Assembly (NCBI GenBank): GCA_036971475.1
Contig: JBAIZL010000005.1
Location: forward strand, 242,416,823-242,480,822
DNA length: 64,000 bases
Direction of reading: 5' to 3'
Origin: Prosapia bicincta
Lineage: Eukaryota; Arthropoda; Insecta; Hemiptera; Cercopidae
Made by a program: the position numbers and the translations under genes. A model generated the notes under the pieces. It was not told the origin of the DNA. It was given only the letters and a program-made list of their open reading frames with translations, and did not search any database. Shown one piece after another: positions 36,266 to 50,339 of the stretch (the first letter of the stretch is position 1; every line of letters starts with the position of its first letter).

Positions 36266-37568
36266 GGAGAAACTCTTACAAATCGAAATGATTATACTTT
36301 GGAATAATAAGGAGAAAAAAGGTGAATTTCAATTTATGATTAGTGATAAAATGAAGCATAAATTATATGTCAAAGGCAAAGTTATTATTTATCATAAGTT
36401 AAGTCAAAACCTGTATGCACAATATTATTTCTTAAGTTTATACATAAACAGATGAGAGGTTTGGTTTTATAACAGACTAGTAAAAACAAACATTCTCGCC
36501 TTTTCAGTAATACACGATATTTTAGTAAAATACGTATACTAGATGAAACTAAAAAAGCAAATATATTATCCACAAAATGAGGCAGAACTAAGGACATTGA
36601 TCAATGTTCGCAGGCGACTCTACAACGCCCTCTCTACTTTAGATACCCGACATTTAGTTGAAGACGGGAATATTCTAACTTTCTTTTATTTTACGACAAA
36701 TCCAAACTTTAAAATTGTAGCTTGATTAATAACTTGTGAAATGCCCATATCTACTCAACTGATATTTTATCAGCTCGTTAACAATTTTACAGTGGCTAAG
36801 AAGTATTTTATCGTTTCCTGACATTGACATATTTAAATAAAAATAACGAAAACTTATCGTCTGTTAAATGAAACAAATCATAATTCGCAGAAGAGCTGAG
36901 ATTTTACCTTTCATTTTCATGTATAATAAACTTACTTAGGACTCTTTACTTCCCTACAAAATGCTGATATCGACTAAGAATGTTGAACTTGCTTGTCACA
37001 TCAGCTGGGGAATAATTTTTCATATTTCTTTTGTTTAATTCTTTTTATAGAATTTTTTTCATATGAAATATATTTTATGAATATGGTTTAAAGTTTCTAT
37101 AAAATAAAGCGAGTAGAATTTGTATAAACTAATTTTTAGATAAACTTACATGTAGTTGAATATAGATAATTTTATTATTAATGTTCTACAACTAGAAATT
37201 AAAATATCTAATTTAGTTGTCTTTTTGCAATTGAAGGATGAACAATGTTTTTAAGTACATTAAAAAAAAATTATATATTATATAAAAAACTTGATTTCTT
37301 TTTCTTTATTACAGGTCTATAATATTTTTCTTGCAATTTTAGTAAAAAAAGTTTGTTTATAAATTAAAATTAAATTTCTTTTCACATTTTCAAAAAACTA
37401 AAATTTGTTCTAAATAAACTATTTTATGCACATATTAAAAAAAATTAAAATTTTTATAAAATGTTCTAAAATTCATTGCTGCTTATTCATCAATATTATT
37501 TTTAAAACGTATGAAAATATACTTATATCAGTTGTATCATCTTAATATACGTACTTTTCTGATTATTA
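36266..37568. other. AT-rich intronic DNA
   Basis: No feature recognised apart from short unsupported open frames. Confidence 0.45.
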
Positions 37569-37571
37569 TGT

Positions 37572-38344
<773 letters not shown>

Positions 38345-38345
38345 A

Positions 38346-40840
38346 CACATATGTACATACTTTTGTCTATTTCTATACAAAAACCCCAAAAAAATACTTT
38401 GATACCAAACAGGTTCTATATAATATATATCCTATAATTTTTTTTCGTGTAGGGCTACCCTGCCGGATATAGGGATAAAGAGGAGTTAAAAGTCAAATTT
38501 TGAAATCATAAAATATTGAATCATAGGAAATTAAACCTAAAACGTAACTAAATTTAAAAAGTTAAGCCTGAATGTGACGAAATATGTTCAGGTTATCTAT
38601 CATACATTGTAATTTACTAAATGGTTTTCTGTATAATAATAAGAGTAATCCAGTGATATACTTTATAAGGTTAGTAAATGTCATTGCAAGATGTGGCTTG
38701 ATTAGATTCTGCTGTAATGGATTTATCGTTTACAATATGACGCTCATGTAATAAGGTATTTAATTCTAAGACAAAACTCTAATGTGCTTACGAACTAAAA
38801 CGACATCCAATCAAGGAAAGACTTTAATGCTTAAGAGGAAGGATATGGGGAAGAACTGACAAGTTCCTGTCTCCCGTGACGGTTTTATTATACTTTCTTG
38901 CTGACAATCTCAGAAAATTCAATAACTTTAATAAGTTTGCTTCTCTGCGTTATGAATTTACTTACCCATGTGTAAAACAATATAGAAAACGTAGGTCTAG
39001 AAAGAGCTATTGCTTAAAATCTTTGCGAATAAAGAGCTTAAACATAAATTTTCAAGTGGATATTTTGCCTTATGAACGAGCCTTATCGTCTATACTAAAA
39101 GAAATTTAATAAACTATCTAGTTAAACGATTACCTTCCTAGCTGGGCTTTAACTACGGTTTTTGTAAATTTTTAGTTAGTTACAAAAATCATTTAATTTT
39201 CATTGTAGTTTCAAGATGGATTGGTAGTATAAGCCGGTATGATTATTATAGCACACAAAGGATTGGAAGGAATTGTGAGTATATAAAGGATTAAGGTAGG
39301 GACATAAAATCTCTGGTAAAAGGTACAGGGGGTTATTATGGTCACACGTGGGCAGGGTCGTTTACCTGAATAGACATATTCTCTATGTGGATCATAATAA
39401 GATACATACTTTGTAAGGAGAAGAAAACATATAAGGGTTAGGAAAGAACATATAATCCTAGCATTGGCAATAGGGGAAAATGTGCCATCGTGTGAGCATT
39501 GTCGCTACCTGAAATAGACCTTATCTCAATCGGGGTGAAGAGAGAACTGTATGCGAATGGTATTACTGTAATGTACACTTTTGGGTTTTCATAAGGTGGC
39601 AGTTTACTTGACGTAATTTTTATAAATAAGGGAAGTAAATTCTTAGTAAATATAGTTGCAGAGAGAGTAGAATTTGGGATTTTGTATAACAAATAAAATC
39701 CCCCTTATTGTTAATTATTTATAAATAATTTTTTCAGATTTAGTGCAAATCAACTGATACTTTCGTAGGAAACCTCATATTATGTTTTTTTTTTAAATAT
39801 TTTAATTTGGAAATTAAACATATTCTATTTAAATTATAACAAATTGTATAACTCTATAGAAATTGGCAACACACAATTGTTTTTTATGGTTTATTTAAAC
39901 AGAAACCTCATTTGTAGAATTATAATTTTAAAATATGGGTATTATACTCATTTAGAAAATTGTTTTCTAAGTTAAAGTATAAAACTCATAAGATGTAAAA
40001 CTTTTGTTCGTAATTTGGATTGCGTTTATGAAACTAAATTTTCCTTAAGTAACTTTTTCTTAACTTTATATTTTTGTTCCTGCTTTGGAGATGCGTTCTT
40101 GAAACAAACATTTGTCTAAAAAAGCAATTAAAGATCAGTAACGTAATTATAATGAATAAACAATTGTAAACCCTTGTTACAAATACTTTTGTAGCAAGCG
40201 TTTTAAAAAAATAATTACTATTTTAATTTTTAAAATATTGGGTAATATTTTAGACTGATTTCTTTGAAAAGGTATTTTTTGTTTACTAGAACCTAATATA
40301 GTTTTAATTTGTTTGTTGTGTTTTTAATTTTACATTACAATATGCACATAGCTTTTGTAATATCTATATTATAATATATGCAATTTAACACGTAATTTGA
40401 ATATTTATTTGTATATTTAAATACATGTATGATGGTTTATTTTATTTCATCATGTAAAACAGCAGATTAAAGCATATGAGTGCTGGGTGATGAAGTTGAA
40501 TGTCAGTTTGAAAACCTTGCAATGCTTTGTCGGGGAACTAAGGTGAAGTGTGTTGTAGATTTTTAATTCATTAGGGATTTTACAATTGAAGGAAGTGAAG
40601 TATTGGAGGGAAAACAGTAATATATAGTACCTTAATTCATATTGAAAATAAAATAACTATTTTGCTTTGTAAGGAGACAGTAAATTAAACTGAATAATTA
40701 TAACTCATCGTATAATATTGTATATAACATCGCATATCTCACGAGAAAGACCGAGAGACATGTGCGGCTAGTGCGCAATTGCCTAATTGCCATTTAAGAA
40801 TGTTGGGGATCCGCTGACAGTGTTTCTAGAATCTTACTGC
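38346..40840. other. AT-rich intronic DNA
   Basis: No exon or element recognised. Open frames at 38876-39109 (plus) and 39438-39692 (minus) lack known motifs. Confidence 0.4.
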
Positions 40841-40844
40841 TATT

Positions 40845-41069
40845 CGTATCGGCCCCACTCAGCCACTGTGTGAAATGAAGGAGTAAACAGATGGGTTGCT
40901 TTCCACCGCCACTACATCTCGTATCGGCCCCACTCAGCCACTGTGTGAAGTGAAGGAGTAAACAGATGGGTGGCTTTCCACCGCCACTACACCTCGTATC
41001 GGCGCCACTCAGCCACTGTGTGAAGTGAAGGAATAAACAGATGGGTGGCTTTCCACCGCCACTACATCT
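40845..41069. repeat. 75-bp repeat, three copies, 57 bp from a splice donor
   Basis: CGTATCGGCCCCACTCAGCC starts at 40845, 40920 and 40995. It lies just inside the intron after the TM1-TM2 exon. On the minus strand it stays open as a 25-residue repeat (RCSGGGKPPICLLLHFTQWL), but the good donor at 41126 separates it from the receptor. Confidence 0.93.
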
Positions 41070-41126
41070 CAAGTAGCGTGTATGTCTTGTGAATTATATT
41101 ATTCGTGAATTGATATCGTGTCTTAC

Positions 41127-41449
41127 CTGCCATGACGTTACTGATGAGAGTGAAAGGAAGGCAGATAACGTTGACCAAAAGGTCGGCGCAGGCGAGGTTA
41201 GCGATGAAAAGATTGGTAGGCGACCTCATCCTAGGGTTGCAATAGACCACGCTCACCACAAAACAATTGCCAATAACACCAACGACAAAGACGAATGTGT
41301 AGGCGACGCAGAAGAAGACCGTGACAGGGATGGAGTATCTGAAGTCGGAGTAGTTGAGATAAGGAGACGTTGAGAAGTTACCGTCCATGGAGAATTGGTA
41401 GCAGAAGGACTGTTCGCATTTGATGGTCGAATTTGGATACTCGGTGGGT
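41127..41449 (-). CDS. SIFaR: Class A neuropeptide GPCR (SIFamide-receptor-like), exon with TM1-TM2
   Basis: First visible exon of a rhodopsin-family peptide receptor on the plasma membrane, coupling neuropeptide binding to G proteins. It begins after a polypyrimidine tract ending TTTTAG (phase 2) and ends CATGGCAG|GTAAGA (phase 1). It encodes 107 full codons. The extracellular N-terminus has three N-glycosylation sequons (NST, NFS, NYS at residues 6, 24, 32 of the visible protein) and four cysteines. TM1 (~40-68) contains GNCFVV; the first intracellular loop has NPRMRSPTN; TM2 (~78-103) has NLACADLL. The last base joins exon 2 to give ...NVMA-A-WTMGW, which supports the junction. The open frame extends upstream to a Met at 41553, but the strong acceptor makes that intronic. 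The initiator exon must lie further upstream and was not found. SIFamide receptor is my best family call; another NPFF-receptor-like insect receptor is the alternative. Confidence 0.75.
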
Positions 41450-44235
41450 CTAAAACAAAAGTAAAATAAATTAATTATCACCGTTATAACATAGTACGCT
41501 GTAAGAACCGCAGGTTTCCGCACAATCGTTTTTGTACTCAGGTTCCAAGCCAATTCAATAACTCAGTCAGTTAATTAAATTTTATTCTATACACAATCAA
41601 CTCAGTGATATTACCTCATTTTCAAGTGTTATGCATTAAGTGCAAATAAGTACTTATTGTTATTAAATTCAACATTTGTAAGATATAAAGCTAATTTTGC
41701 TATAAATAAGGTTGTTCTAGGAAAATGTTTTATAGGAGATGCATCAACATTATACGTTCCAATATAGGTTTGTTTTTAGAACGTTTTTATTAGTTCGGTT
41801 TCGACATATCGATATGTCTGTCCGGGTGGAATTTTGCAATCGAGTTTAAACTAACTTCCCGATGAGCCAGAGACCTGGAAATTTAAACACAGGTCAGAAC
41901 TTAATGACAATGCAATATTCACTCGGTTTCTTGTCTTACATTTGTTTAGAAAAATCGAATTTGGGTGATGAGCTAGCTTACGTGTAAAAACAGCTGTTCT
42001 ACAACATTCACTCGCTTTAATATTCTTTAAACATTATTATTATCCTTGAGGGGCTAGAGACTTTCACGTGCGTTTATATTCAATTAAATAATTGTAGTAC
42101 GTTTATTGAAGTATAAACTAACATATTTATCAACCGATGAAAAATATTGAATAATAACACTTTAACCTAACGATATACAATTATTAAAGTATACAACTTA
42201 CGTCTATAAACAGCTGTTCTACAATAAAACCTATAATAAATTCAGCTATTGTATGAAAACATGTTATAAAGTCAATTGTATTACATAGAGATACAATATA
42301 TATTTGTAATACTTAGAGAGAAACATGGGGCCGGGCCATTCATGATGGTTAAGAAGGAGTGAATGAATTGCAGTGAATCCCATTTTACATTCACTGAAAT
42401 TCAATTCATTTACTCATCCTTAACTATCATGAATTGGCTGCGCACTACGTTTTTCTCTGCAACTACTATAAATATATCCATATACACTAACAAATGTAGA
42501 AAAGGCAATTGAAAATTATTTCATACCTTTTAGTCCGTTTTAAAAACGTGGTATATTAAAAAAAATATTTAATTTATTTACATGAACAGTTTTAGAGTTT
42601 CTTCTATCAATAAAATACCAATTCAATTTTCAAAACTTTTCAATGGATTTTTTAAACCATATTTATCCTCTATGCTGTGTTTTACTCTTCTATTGCCCAT
42701 GGCTGCCCTAAATGCTATCGATCTACTGCTATGCCAAGTTACTCTTGAATTGTTATAAAGATTGAATAAGAAGTTTCTTAATATATTTATACTTCGAAAA
42801 TTCTTTTTAAAATAAAATTAATTCAGCAACCTAATTATGTTTTAAAAATATATTTTTAAAACTAAATCTTTTCCGTTTCCCCCAAAAAGGATTTCTCAAT
42901 CTAACAATAGGAGATTGTTTAATACTGAAACTTATAAATTAATACAATATAATCAATATACGTTTCAAAACACAACAATGATAATATTTAATTTTCGTGT
43001 AAGAAGCAGTAAGGGGGATGAATATTTCAATTAAACTGTAACATTTTGTTATTTATTCTAGCAAAATTACGTTATTGGATACAACAAAATCATTTATTAA
43101 ATTGATGTAGGGATTTTAATTTCAAAATGTTGAGGATAAATAAAACTTTAAAGAGCCTTTGCCGATTCGGATTATACATAAAATGCACCTGTTTGTCAAT
43201 ATGTTGTAATTGTTCAGCACAAATTAAATCAAATTTAATACAAAACAAAGTAGGTTTTAGTAAAACTTAATTTTAGAAACAAAATTAAAAATATTTGACA
43301 ATATCGCAGTTGTATTTACAGCCATAAAACACTTATTAAAATTACATACAATAATATATGAGTTAAAAAAATGACTAAAATAATCTTTGAATTTTAATTA
43401 TGTGATTTGCATCCTTTATCAATGATTTTGACAACCTGGATTTTGACATATTTTGTGAAACCTTTTAAAAGATATTCGTGAGAACTCTTGATTAAAGGGA
43501 GAAATGTTTCTACTACATATCAAAGGGTTGGGACCAAGAAAAAGAGAATCTGTGAGTATAATTTTCAAAGTGAAAGAATAGCGACGGTTGTGTATGGAGG
43601 CGGGTTCGCAAAAGCGTCGGCGCGGTGTTGAAATTATTATTTTATTTGGAATTACGTCACGTACTTTATTTATAGGTCTTTCTGTATGTCTGACACTCAG
43701 TAAAGTATTTATTGAACTGTGCTTTATTTGATTCTGTAGACGTCTGTAGAGTTTTTAAGAAAACTATGTTTTTATTTGAAAGAATATAAACCTGAAAAGC
43801 TTATGCTTAGTTATCTAAACGAAAAGATAAAGACCATTCTAAATGTATTTTCTATTTTAATGTACCCTTTCAATATTAAAAAAAATTGCTTTTAAATAGT
43901 CTTACTTCAGATTTTAGTACTTTTTTATTTTCTAAAGGCGTTTTATAAATACAATACAAAAATATAGTGATAAATAAAATATGTTTTCTTTCCAAAGAGC
44001 GTTTTTTTCAATGTGTTGTAACACGTTTTATAGTAGATGTTGAATATTGCAGTTAAATGTTACATAATTTTTATATAGGCAATGTTTACCTTCTATTAAA
44101 TGTTTTACTAAAGAGTTAGGTCAAATGTTGAGGAAAAAATGTGAAATAAAAACTGTATATAAATTTCCTTTTAAACTTATTAATATTGTTAGAAAAAGCA
44201 AAGATAGTTGTAATGGCAGAATAAAAGAATGGTAT
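41450..44235. other. AT-rich DNA upstream of the TM1-TM2 exon
   Basis: Presumably intronic. A hairpin lies at 42336-42437. The phrase ACAGCTGTTCTACAA occurs at ~41990 and ~42207. No upstream receptor exon was recognised. Confidence 0.4.
42336..42437. repeat. Imperfect palindrome / hairpin
   Basis: CCATTCATGATGGTTAAGAA pairs with TCCTTAACTATCATGAATTGG, continuing inward through GAGTGAATGAATTGCAGTGAA and its complement. Arms are ~45 bp around a ~10-bp loop. Confidence 0.75.
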
Positions 44236-44310
44236 AGGCCTATAAGATTGATTGCAAAGGGTGAGATAATTGTTATGTAGGACAAACTGGTAGAGTTTTG
44301 GAAAGTTTTA
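44236..44310 (+). pseudogene. Penelope-like GIY-YIG nuclease fragment
   Basis: Plus strand: AYKIDCKG-stop-DNCYVGQTGRVLE, the start of the PLE GIY-YIG domain with TGA at the position of a usual cysteine. It is only ~25 codons. A sequence resembling the PLE terminal repeat of 1571-1640 follows at ~44526-44570. Confidence 0.55.
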
Positions 44311-44525
44311 TATTAGTAAACCTGTAAATTTTTCTTATAATTTTAAAATTTAATTTCGTAAATAGTTTGTTCTTTTTTTGGAATTGATCTTGAAGTGAAA
44401 TATCTCTACTCTAAAAATCTCTCAATATTTAAAATAAAACTAACTTACCATCTATGTATAAACCCTTTATTAAAAACATTAAATTATAAACTTTGAAAAA
44501 AATTATAATTAAACTCTTTAAGTTT

Positions 44526-44570
44526 TGTCAATGAGAACGGCAGTTTCCAGAGATGTGTTCCCAACTCATA
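44526..44570. repeat. Relic of PLE terminal repeat
   Basis: TCAATGAGAACGGCAGTTTC and AGAGATGTGTTCCCAACTCA parallel GTTGAGGACGGCCATTTCGG and GAGATGTGTCCC at 1579. On the minus strand GAAA-CTGCCG-UUC-UCAU is a decayed hammerhead 3' half. Confidence 0.4.
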
Positions 44571-44769
44571 TAATAATGGCTGCCTGTAAGTCAGAAGAAG
44601 GAGGGTATTTCGTGACCACTCAAAATATGGTCTTGACAAATAGTTTGCCAGACACGGAACGGATGAATTCAGCAAGGGTCTTGGAAGAAATTTCGAATAG
44701 AGATATGAGAAAGAAGACATCTTTCAAGAGGTGTTATATAAAAAAAACCAACGGATTATTAATAATGGC

Positions 44770-45300
44770 ACAGGTATAAACAATCTTAGATTCACGGACT
44801 ATACTGTACTAGTCGCGAATACATTGGAGGACTTGTAAAGTACTTCTAAACTGCGTGGAAGACAAGAGTGAAGAGATGGGGCTGAAGTTAAACATCATGA
44901 GGACAAAGTGGCTGATAGTAAGTAGACAAAAGAAGGTGCTTAAATGTTTAGAATATGATGGAGAACCTATAAAGCAATGACAACAGTAGAAGTATTTGGG
45001 ATGCATTCTTAATGAAAGTTGGGACACCAAACTGCTTTAGGCGCCTTTATCAAAATGAAGGCCGTACTATGCAGCTGTGATACCGATCTCCCCTAAGGAT
45101 CTTAGGCTATATCTAAGGTTCCTGTGTTCAATATATTCACGTATGGAGCTGAAGCATGGACAATCACAGATGCCATGAGTAAGGGACGGGAAGCTTTCAC
45201 AATGGCGACCTACCGGCGTATGGTTTCGTGGGTTGACAAAGTCCGAAACACAGCAGTACTCAGTCAGCTGAACAAACAAACAGGAATCATACACTCTATA
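44770..45300 (+). pseudogene. Non-LTR retrotransposon reverse transcriptase remnant
   Basis: Plus strand, in broken frames: LRFTDYTVLVANTLEDL (canonical catalytic box FADDT is FTDYT, so one catalytic Asp is lost), GLKLNIMRTKW, YLGCILNESWDTK, then IFTYGAEAWTITDAM and EAFTMATYRRMVSWVDKVRN. This is the C-terminal half of a LINE reverse transcriptase. It contains stops and frameshifts. Confidence 0.8.
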
Positions 45301-46125
45301 AAAAAAAATAAAATTATTTAACTAATACAGAATATAAACTGTTTCAGCCTATTATTCGAGGTAAAATTTATCCGTCGCAGAACTTACGAATTTAGCGCCA
45401 GCACAAGGATACTTTTTAGAAGATCAATGGACACGTTTCAAACAGCGCTGATGCTTGTCAACTTTCGATACGACAAGGCACACTAAGAAGAAGAATATAT
45501 TAGAGGGAGATTGGGATATGGTTTCAGAGATTTCGATTGAAAGGATTCGAGGAGTTTTTTTGACGTGTTAGTATAAATCGGCCACCAGACCGGAGCAGCA
45601 TATATGAGAACAAAGTCGTTTTAGTATCACTTACAGAAGATATTTGGTTTTCAATATATTAGGACTGCGCCAAGAGGGAAAGGAGGAGAGCTTGGAGCTG
45701 AACGCTCCGATTTTTTTTTTAAGACGGCAGAGAAGGTGACTTGACTAGGATGGCACCAGGACCTCCAGACGATGGAGATGGCACCGGTCAGCGGTTTCCG
45801 TTCCATTGTGAAGCAGATGTTGAGCGCAGTCCTCCATTGTGGGAGCCAATGTTGGTCCCAGGTGATAATGGAACAGACCTTCAATTTCTAAAATGGTTGC
45901 CTCATTAGGAAAAAAATTAGGTGCTGCTATAGACGAGTGATTATACATTAATATATGTTGAAGGGTATCAGTGTAAATTAGTAGCTCAAGTTGAAGACGG
46001 AATCAAATGATAATAAAGTCATTTTTTCGAGTTAGTTATTTTAAATGCATTCGCTCTATGTATTCGGTCAGAAAATCAGTATTTATGAAATAATTATAAT
46101 GATAAACTTAGCTGAACATGTGTAC
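45301..46125. other. Unclassified region, possibly retroelement-derived
   Basis: Overlapping open frames at 45651-45948 on the minus strand are GC-richer than their surroundings and may be transposon debris. No motif identified. Confidence 0.3.

Positions 46126-46130
<5 letters not shown>

Positions 46131-46169
<39 letters not shown>
46131..46169. repeat. (TA)n microsatellite
   Basis: About 19 TA units followed by TGTGTGTATG. Confidence 0.95.
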
Positions 46170-46174
<5 letters not shown>

Positions 46175-46175
<1 letters not shown>

Positions 46176-47930
46176 ATGTATTTAGCTGCATGTATATATA
46201 CACTGCAGGCTCAGATAAAACATAGCGCCATGTAGTAAATTTAAAGTCTGCAACTATGAACCGAGATGAAAGTTAAAGAAAAGAATGTAATAATTCCTAG
46301 AAGCTCTTGATTTATGTTTGACCTCTATTTCTCTCCCATTATTCATTTGGTTTGGAGGTGTATATATTTATTTTATGAACCCTAATATAAAAATCACAAA
46401 GTGTCTGAACAGGTTATAATATAGATATAGAAAATTTACTGCTGAAACAAAATATTGTATTTCAACAATTCAATAGAATTGTGAAATACGAACAGGCTTT
46501 GAAAGTATCAGGTTTAAACAAGTTCTGAGAATTAAATGTTTGTTTACATAATGAAAATGTACTTGTTTGAATTATAGATGGATTTTGAAGTACATATTGA
46601 TTTATCCTCGTTAGAAGGTTGATGTATGGATATTGCTTTATAGAATACTTATATAAGGAAGCCACATTTATAATTATTTAATTTAATTTAAATGATAGGA
46701 CCATTTATATAATATTATTTTGTAAATTCTGCTTTATTTGCCTGTTATAGTTTTATTATTTAGGTTCGTTATGTGAAGTTTATAAAAAGCTTAGGAAGTG
46801 AAGTATAATTTAATGTTTTGTTGCCTCTTACATATGTTGTGAATCTTATGTAGTTCGTGATTTATTTTCCATTACTTGTGTGTGCGATTTTTACCATATA
46901 TTGTAACAATTAGATAGTTTATAACTGAAATTGGTACATACGAGATATTTGGTTTATTCTTACATTTCTCTTGAATGAAATCTGCAATAGAACTAATACT
47001 ATCACCCACTTACCTTTCTTTACCTTATATGTTATGTTTAAAAATAAGGTTTAAATATTCGAGTAAATAAAATATTAACAAATTAATACTCATTATATAA
47101 TAGTTTTTATTAAAACCATCTCGATAAAAATAAAATTCGTAATATGACTTATGAGTTTATATACAATTATTATGGAATATAATTTTAATCGTGCACACCA
47201 GTGTAAGCATACTGAAAGATACATAATTTAAATTTGTAGGAGGTAGTGAATAAAATAGGCCTATACCTTGTAAATGACTTAAAATGTTTTTTTCTTTGTT
47301 TCTGTATAGCTATAAAAGTGGTTTTTGTAAAATATTCAAGTAAGCATGTCCTAATTTGGTGTAAATGACCTTAGGGTATAAAGTTTGACGCATAAAGTAT
47401 ATGTATCATTAACAGTTCATTGATTGAAATGTATCAAGAGTAGTCAATTGCTCCTAGTTAGATAACTACTCATATTTAGTAATAAACTGCTAGAAACTTC
47501 GAACTGATTGAAAAATGTTCGAAATTTGTGTAAATGGTTTTCCCTTTAAAAATAATTCAAAATTTCTCTACTAGGTTTTTAACTACTAATAAGGTAAAAG
47601 GCAAGATTCAGTTTTCTGATCTTGTATTGTTTTTTCTATTTTTAAAGACATTTTAAGACTCTAATTTCTGTAAGGTCCTGATAATCTGTGTTCATACTTT
47701 CAAAGTTCTCTTAAGGGCATTACGAGTTATGTACATTATTCTTTAGGTTAAAGGATATATACATACACATGGTTCATTTCGGTGTATAAGGGTGTCGTTT
47801 TGTTTGGTCTCTAATGTCTATGGGCCAAGTCAAGAGTACTTGACTGCGGAGATAAGAAGACTCTAAATTTTAGCTCGTTATTTTAAGTTTTAGTGATAAT
47901 TTATTTATTAAAAAAAATTTAGCAATACTT
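46175..47930. other. AT-rich non-coding DNA
   Basis: Nothing recognised. Confidence 0.5.
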
Positions 47931-48107
47931 TGTAACACTCTTAAAAATAAGGTGTTACATATTAATTCATTTATATATTTAAGTTTTATTTAATAATTAT
48001 ATCGTCCTAATATAAAATGAAATTTTTGTTTTATTGGTGCACATTGTGAATCTAGCGTAGGTAGTAAGCGCTCCTAGCGGGCGAAATTGAAAAATATCGT
48101 ACGAGTC
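47931..48107. mobile_element. Partial LTR copy
   Basis: Starts TGTAACACTCTTAAAAATAA and matches the first ~175 bp of the solo LTR at 15897 to GAAAAATATCGTACGAGT, after which they diverge. No end or target duplication found, so it is truncated or chimeric. Confidence 0.7.
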
Positions 48108-50339
48108 CTTTAAAACTTTAGTTTTATAGTTTTAGTTTTTTATATTCTCTTCGCTTTCAATGTTACTTTTAATCTTGGTGTTAGTATTTAGTTGTTGGTT
48201 TTTAATTATTTTTTTCCGATTACTTTCACTTTAGTGTTCATTGATTAGTGGCGATAACGTCAATTAGTTTTTTGTCCTAAGAATTTTTGTTAGAACATTC
48301 AGGTGCGATGACAGATATTGTCTGATATTATGAGTTACAAATGTAAATAAATGTTATAAGTCATTCATTTGTGAGACACAGCGTGTAATGTGTGTCACTC
48401 CTTTATATCAATGACAATAGAGGAATATTGAAATATGTTAGTAGGCCAATTACATTAAATGGTGGAAAATCTAGCTTCTCTCAATAGCTTCATATTTTGA
48501 CCTGTCTTGGGGGAAAAGGAAGGCAGTTACAATATTTGTGATAAAAGACTATTCTCAGGGAACGTTTAGTCCTTAAGGAATGTAAACGTCTCGTGGCTAA
48601 GAATCTTGTCAATATATGACACTGAAGGCTCGGTCACAACATGTTTAACATGTTTAAAATAAAAAGTAAATTTTTTGATCCTTTTGGCGCTACACCTCTC
48701 TGAAAAATTGTTTTTTTGGTTTCTATCTATTTTTGATGTTTTTTTTTTAAAAGTAACTCACTTCTTGTCATGATTTCCTTTTACCTTATATTAGACTATA
48801 GTTTCATAGTTTCACGTTACTCCTCTGGCGTTAAATTGCCTACACAACGCCTTCGGTCTGAGTCTGCAGTGCATGTATGCATGTTTGGTCACAATTAGCA
48901 TTATATTTGCTATATAAATACAGATTTTCTAAACGTGATACAGAAAATTGCTTTTAAATATCCACATACATAAATAAAACTAATGTATACAACTTAAAAA
49001 ATTTGCAAAAATATTACAAAAAATCAAGTGTTAACACAAGGAGTAGGCCTACACTTAAATTTTTAGTCTAAGACACAAATTAAGCTTTTTTAGCTACTTT
49101 ACAAAATTAATGAAATAGTTCGGCTGCTAAATTTAAACAACATCAAATTTTAATCGTCATAAATATTCTACGCTCGCTTTAAAATAATTTTTTATTTATA
49201 TATATTATTTAAATAAAATAATATTTTTTTATGTACGTATTATTGGTTACATTTTTATTTTATAGTATATTTATATTTATAAAAAATTTACTATTTAAAT
49301 ATTAAATAAGCCAAATTATAAATATATAATTATAAGCATTTAAAAAAAAAATTAATATTTGCCGTTTTATAAGGATTTATACGCTATATGAAAATATGCT
49401 ATTTTCACAATAATAATAATAACTTATTGTTTATCTGTAAAGAAATCTACTTTCATTGTTTAATAGTATTGACAGTAAACTGTATCAAAATAGAAGTATT
49501 AACGTTTCTTGAATCCAACGGATACTATGAGTAAGTTTTCTTACTCTTTACTACTTAAAACTAGTTTCTGTTACGTTTGTACATTTTGTGGTTGTATATC
49601 TAATAAACTTGGTGTTACATAGTAGATTCTCGAGGACACCAACCGTGACTGCAACATTAACCTAAATCCTATTACAGTTGACTGTATAGTTCCAATGATC
49701 CGAAGGGAATTGTCCCGGATATCACTTCGGGCAATGTAGAAGTGGGCAATGTCTCTCCCGAGATTGAACACTTGAGAAACACACAACTAACAATGGATAT
49801 AATGCACTAAAATCTTATACAAAACCTTTTTTTAATTAGAAAATGTAGTACCTTGGTGCTTGTGATCTTTTCAGACAGTTTCAATGAATTAAAAATAATG
49901 AACTACAATTTAGACAAATATTTTCGCTTGCATAATAGAAACAGAAACTAAGGGCAAGATTCGTAGGCGTCCAGTTGGTGTCTAGTTGGTCAGAATAGTT
50001 TCTATCTCATTAAACGTGGAATGATTTACCGTGTAATTAGTCTGACCTAAATATGCTCTTTCTCTTCCAATAAATATAATTGTTAACAAGATAGGCTCAA
50101 AGATTCAATATAGTTAAAGGAATAATACATTTTGAATAGTATAGAGAAATCTATTCTAGTATTTTAATATCTATGCGGAAATTGTAATTGTCAAGGTTTC
50201 TTATTTAAAGGAACAAACATTACTGTCGTTTTGGCTTCCATTATCTTTTCTAAAATTAAACAACAAAAAAACTAATAAAAATATACTTATTATTACTTAT
50301 CATTTATATTCTACATTTTTTTAAAAAGTAAACATTATG
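48108..50339. other. AT-rich non-coding DNA
   Basis: Nothing recognised. Confidence 0.45.

Noticed and set aside
40486..40520. GTGATGAAG...GAAAAC as another hammerhead
   Set aside because: Core box is imperfect, stem II does not pair, and no palindromic stem III or UH step follows.
41450..41553. Receptor start at the Met at 41553
   Set aside because: The extra residues come from sequence upstream of a strong polypyrimidine-AG acceptor at 41450. A split codon is expected, so the real start is in another exon.
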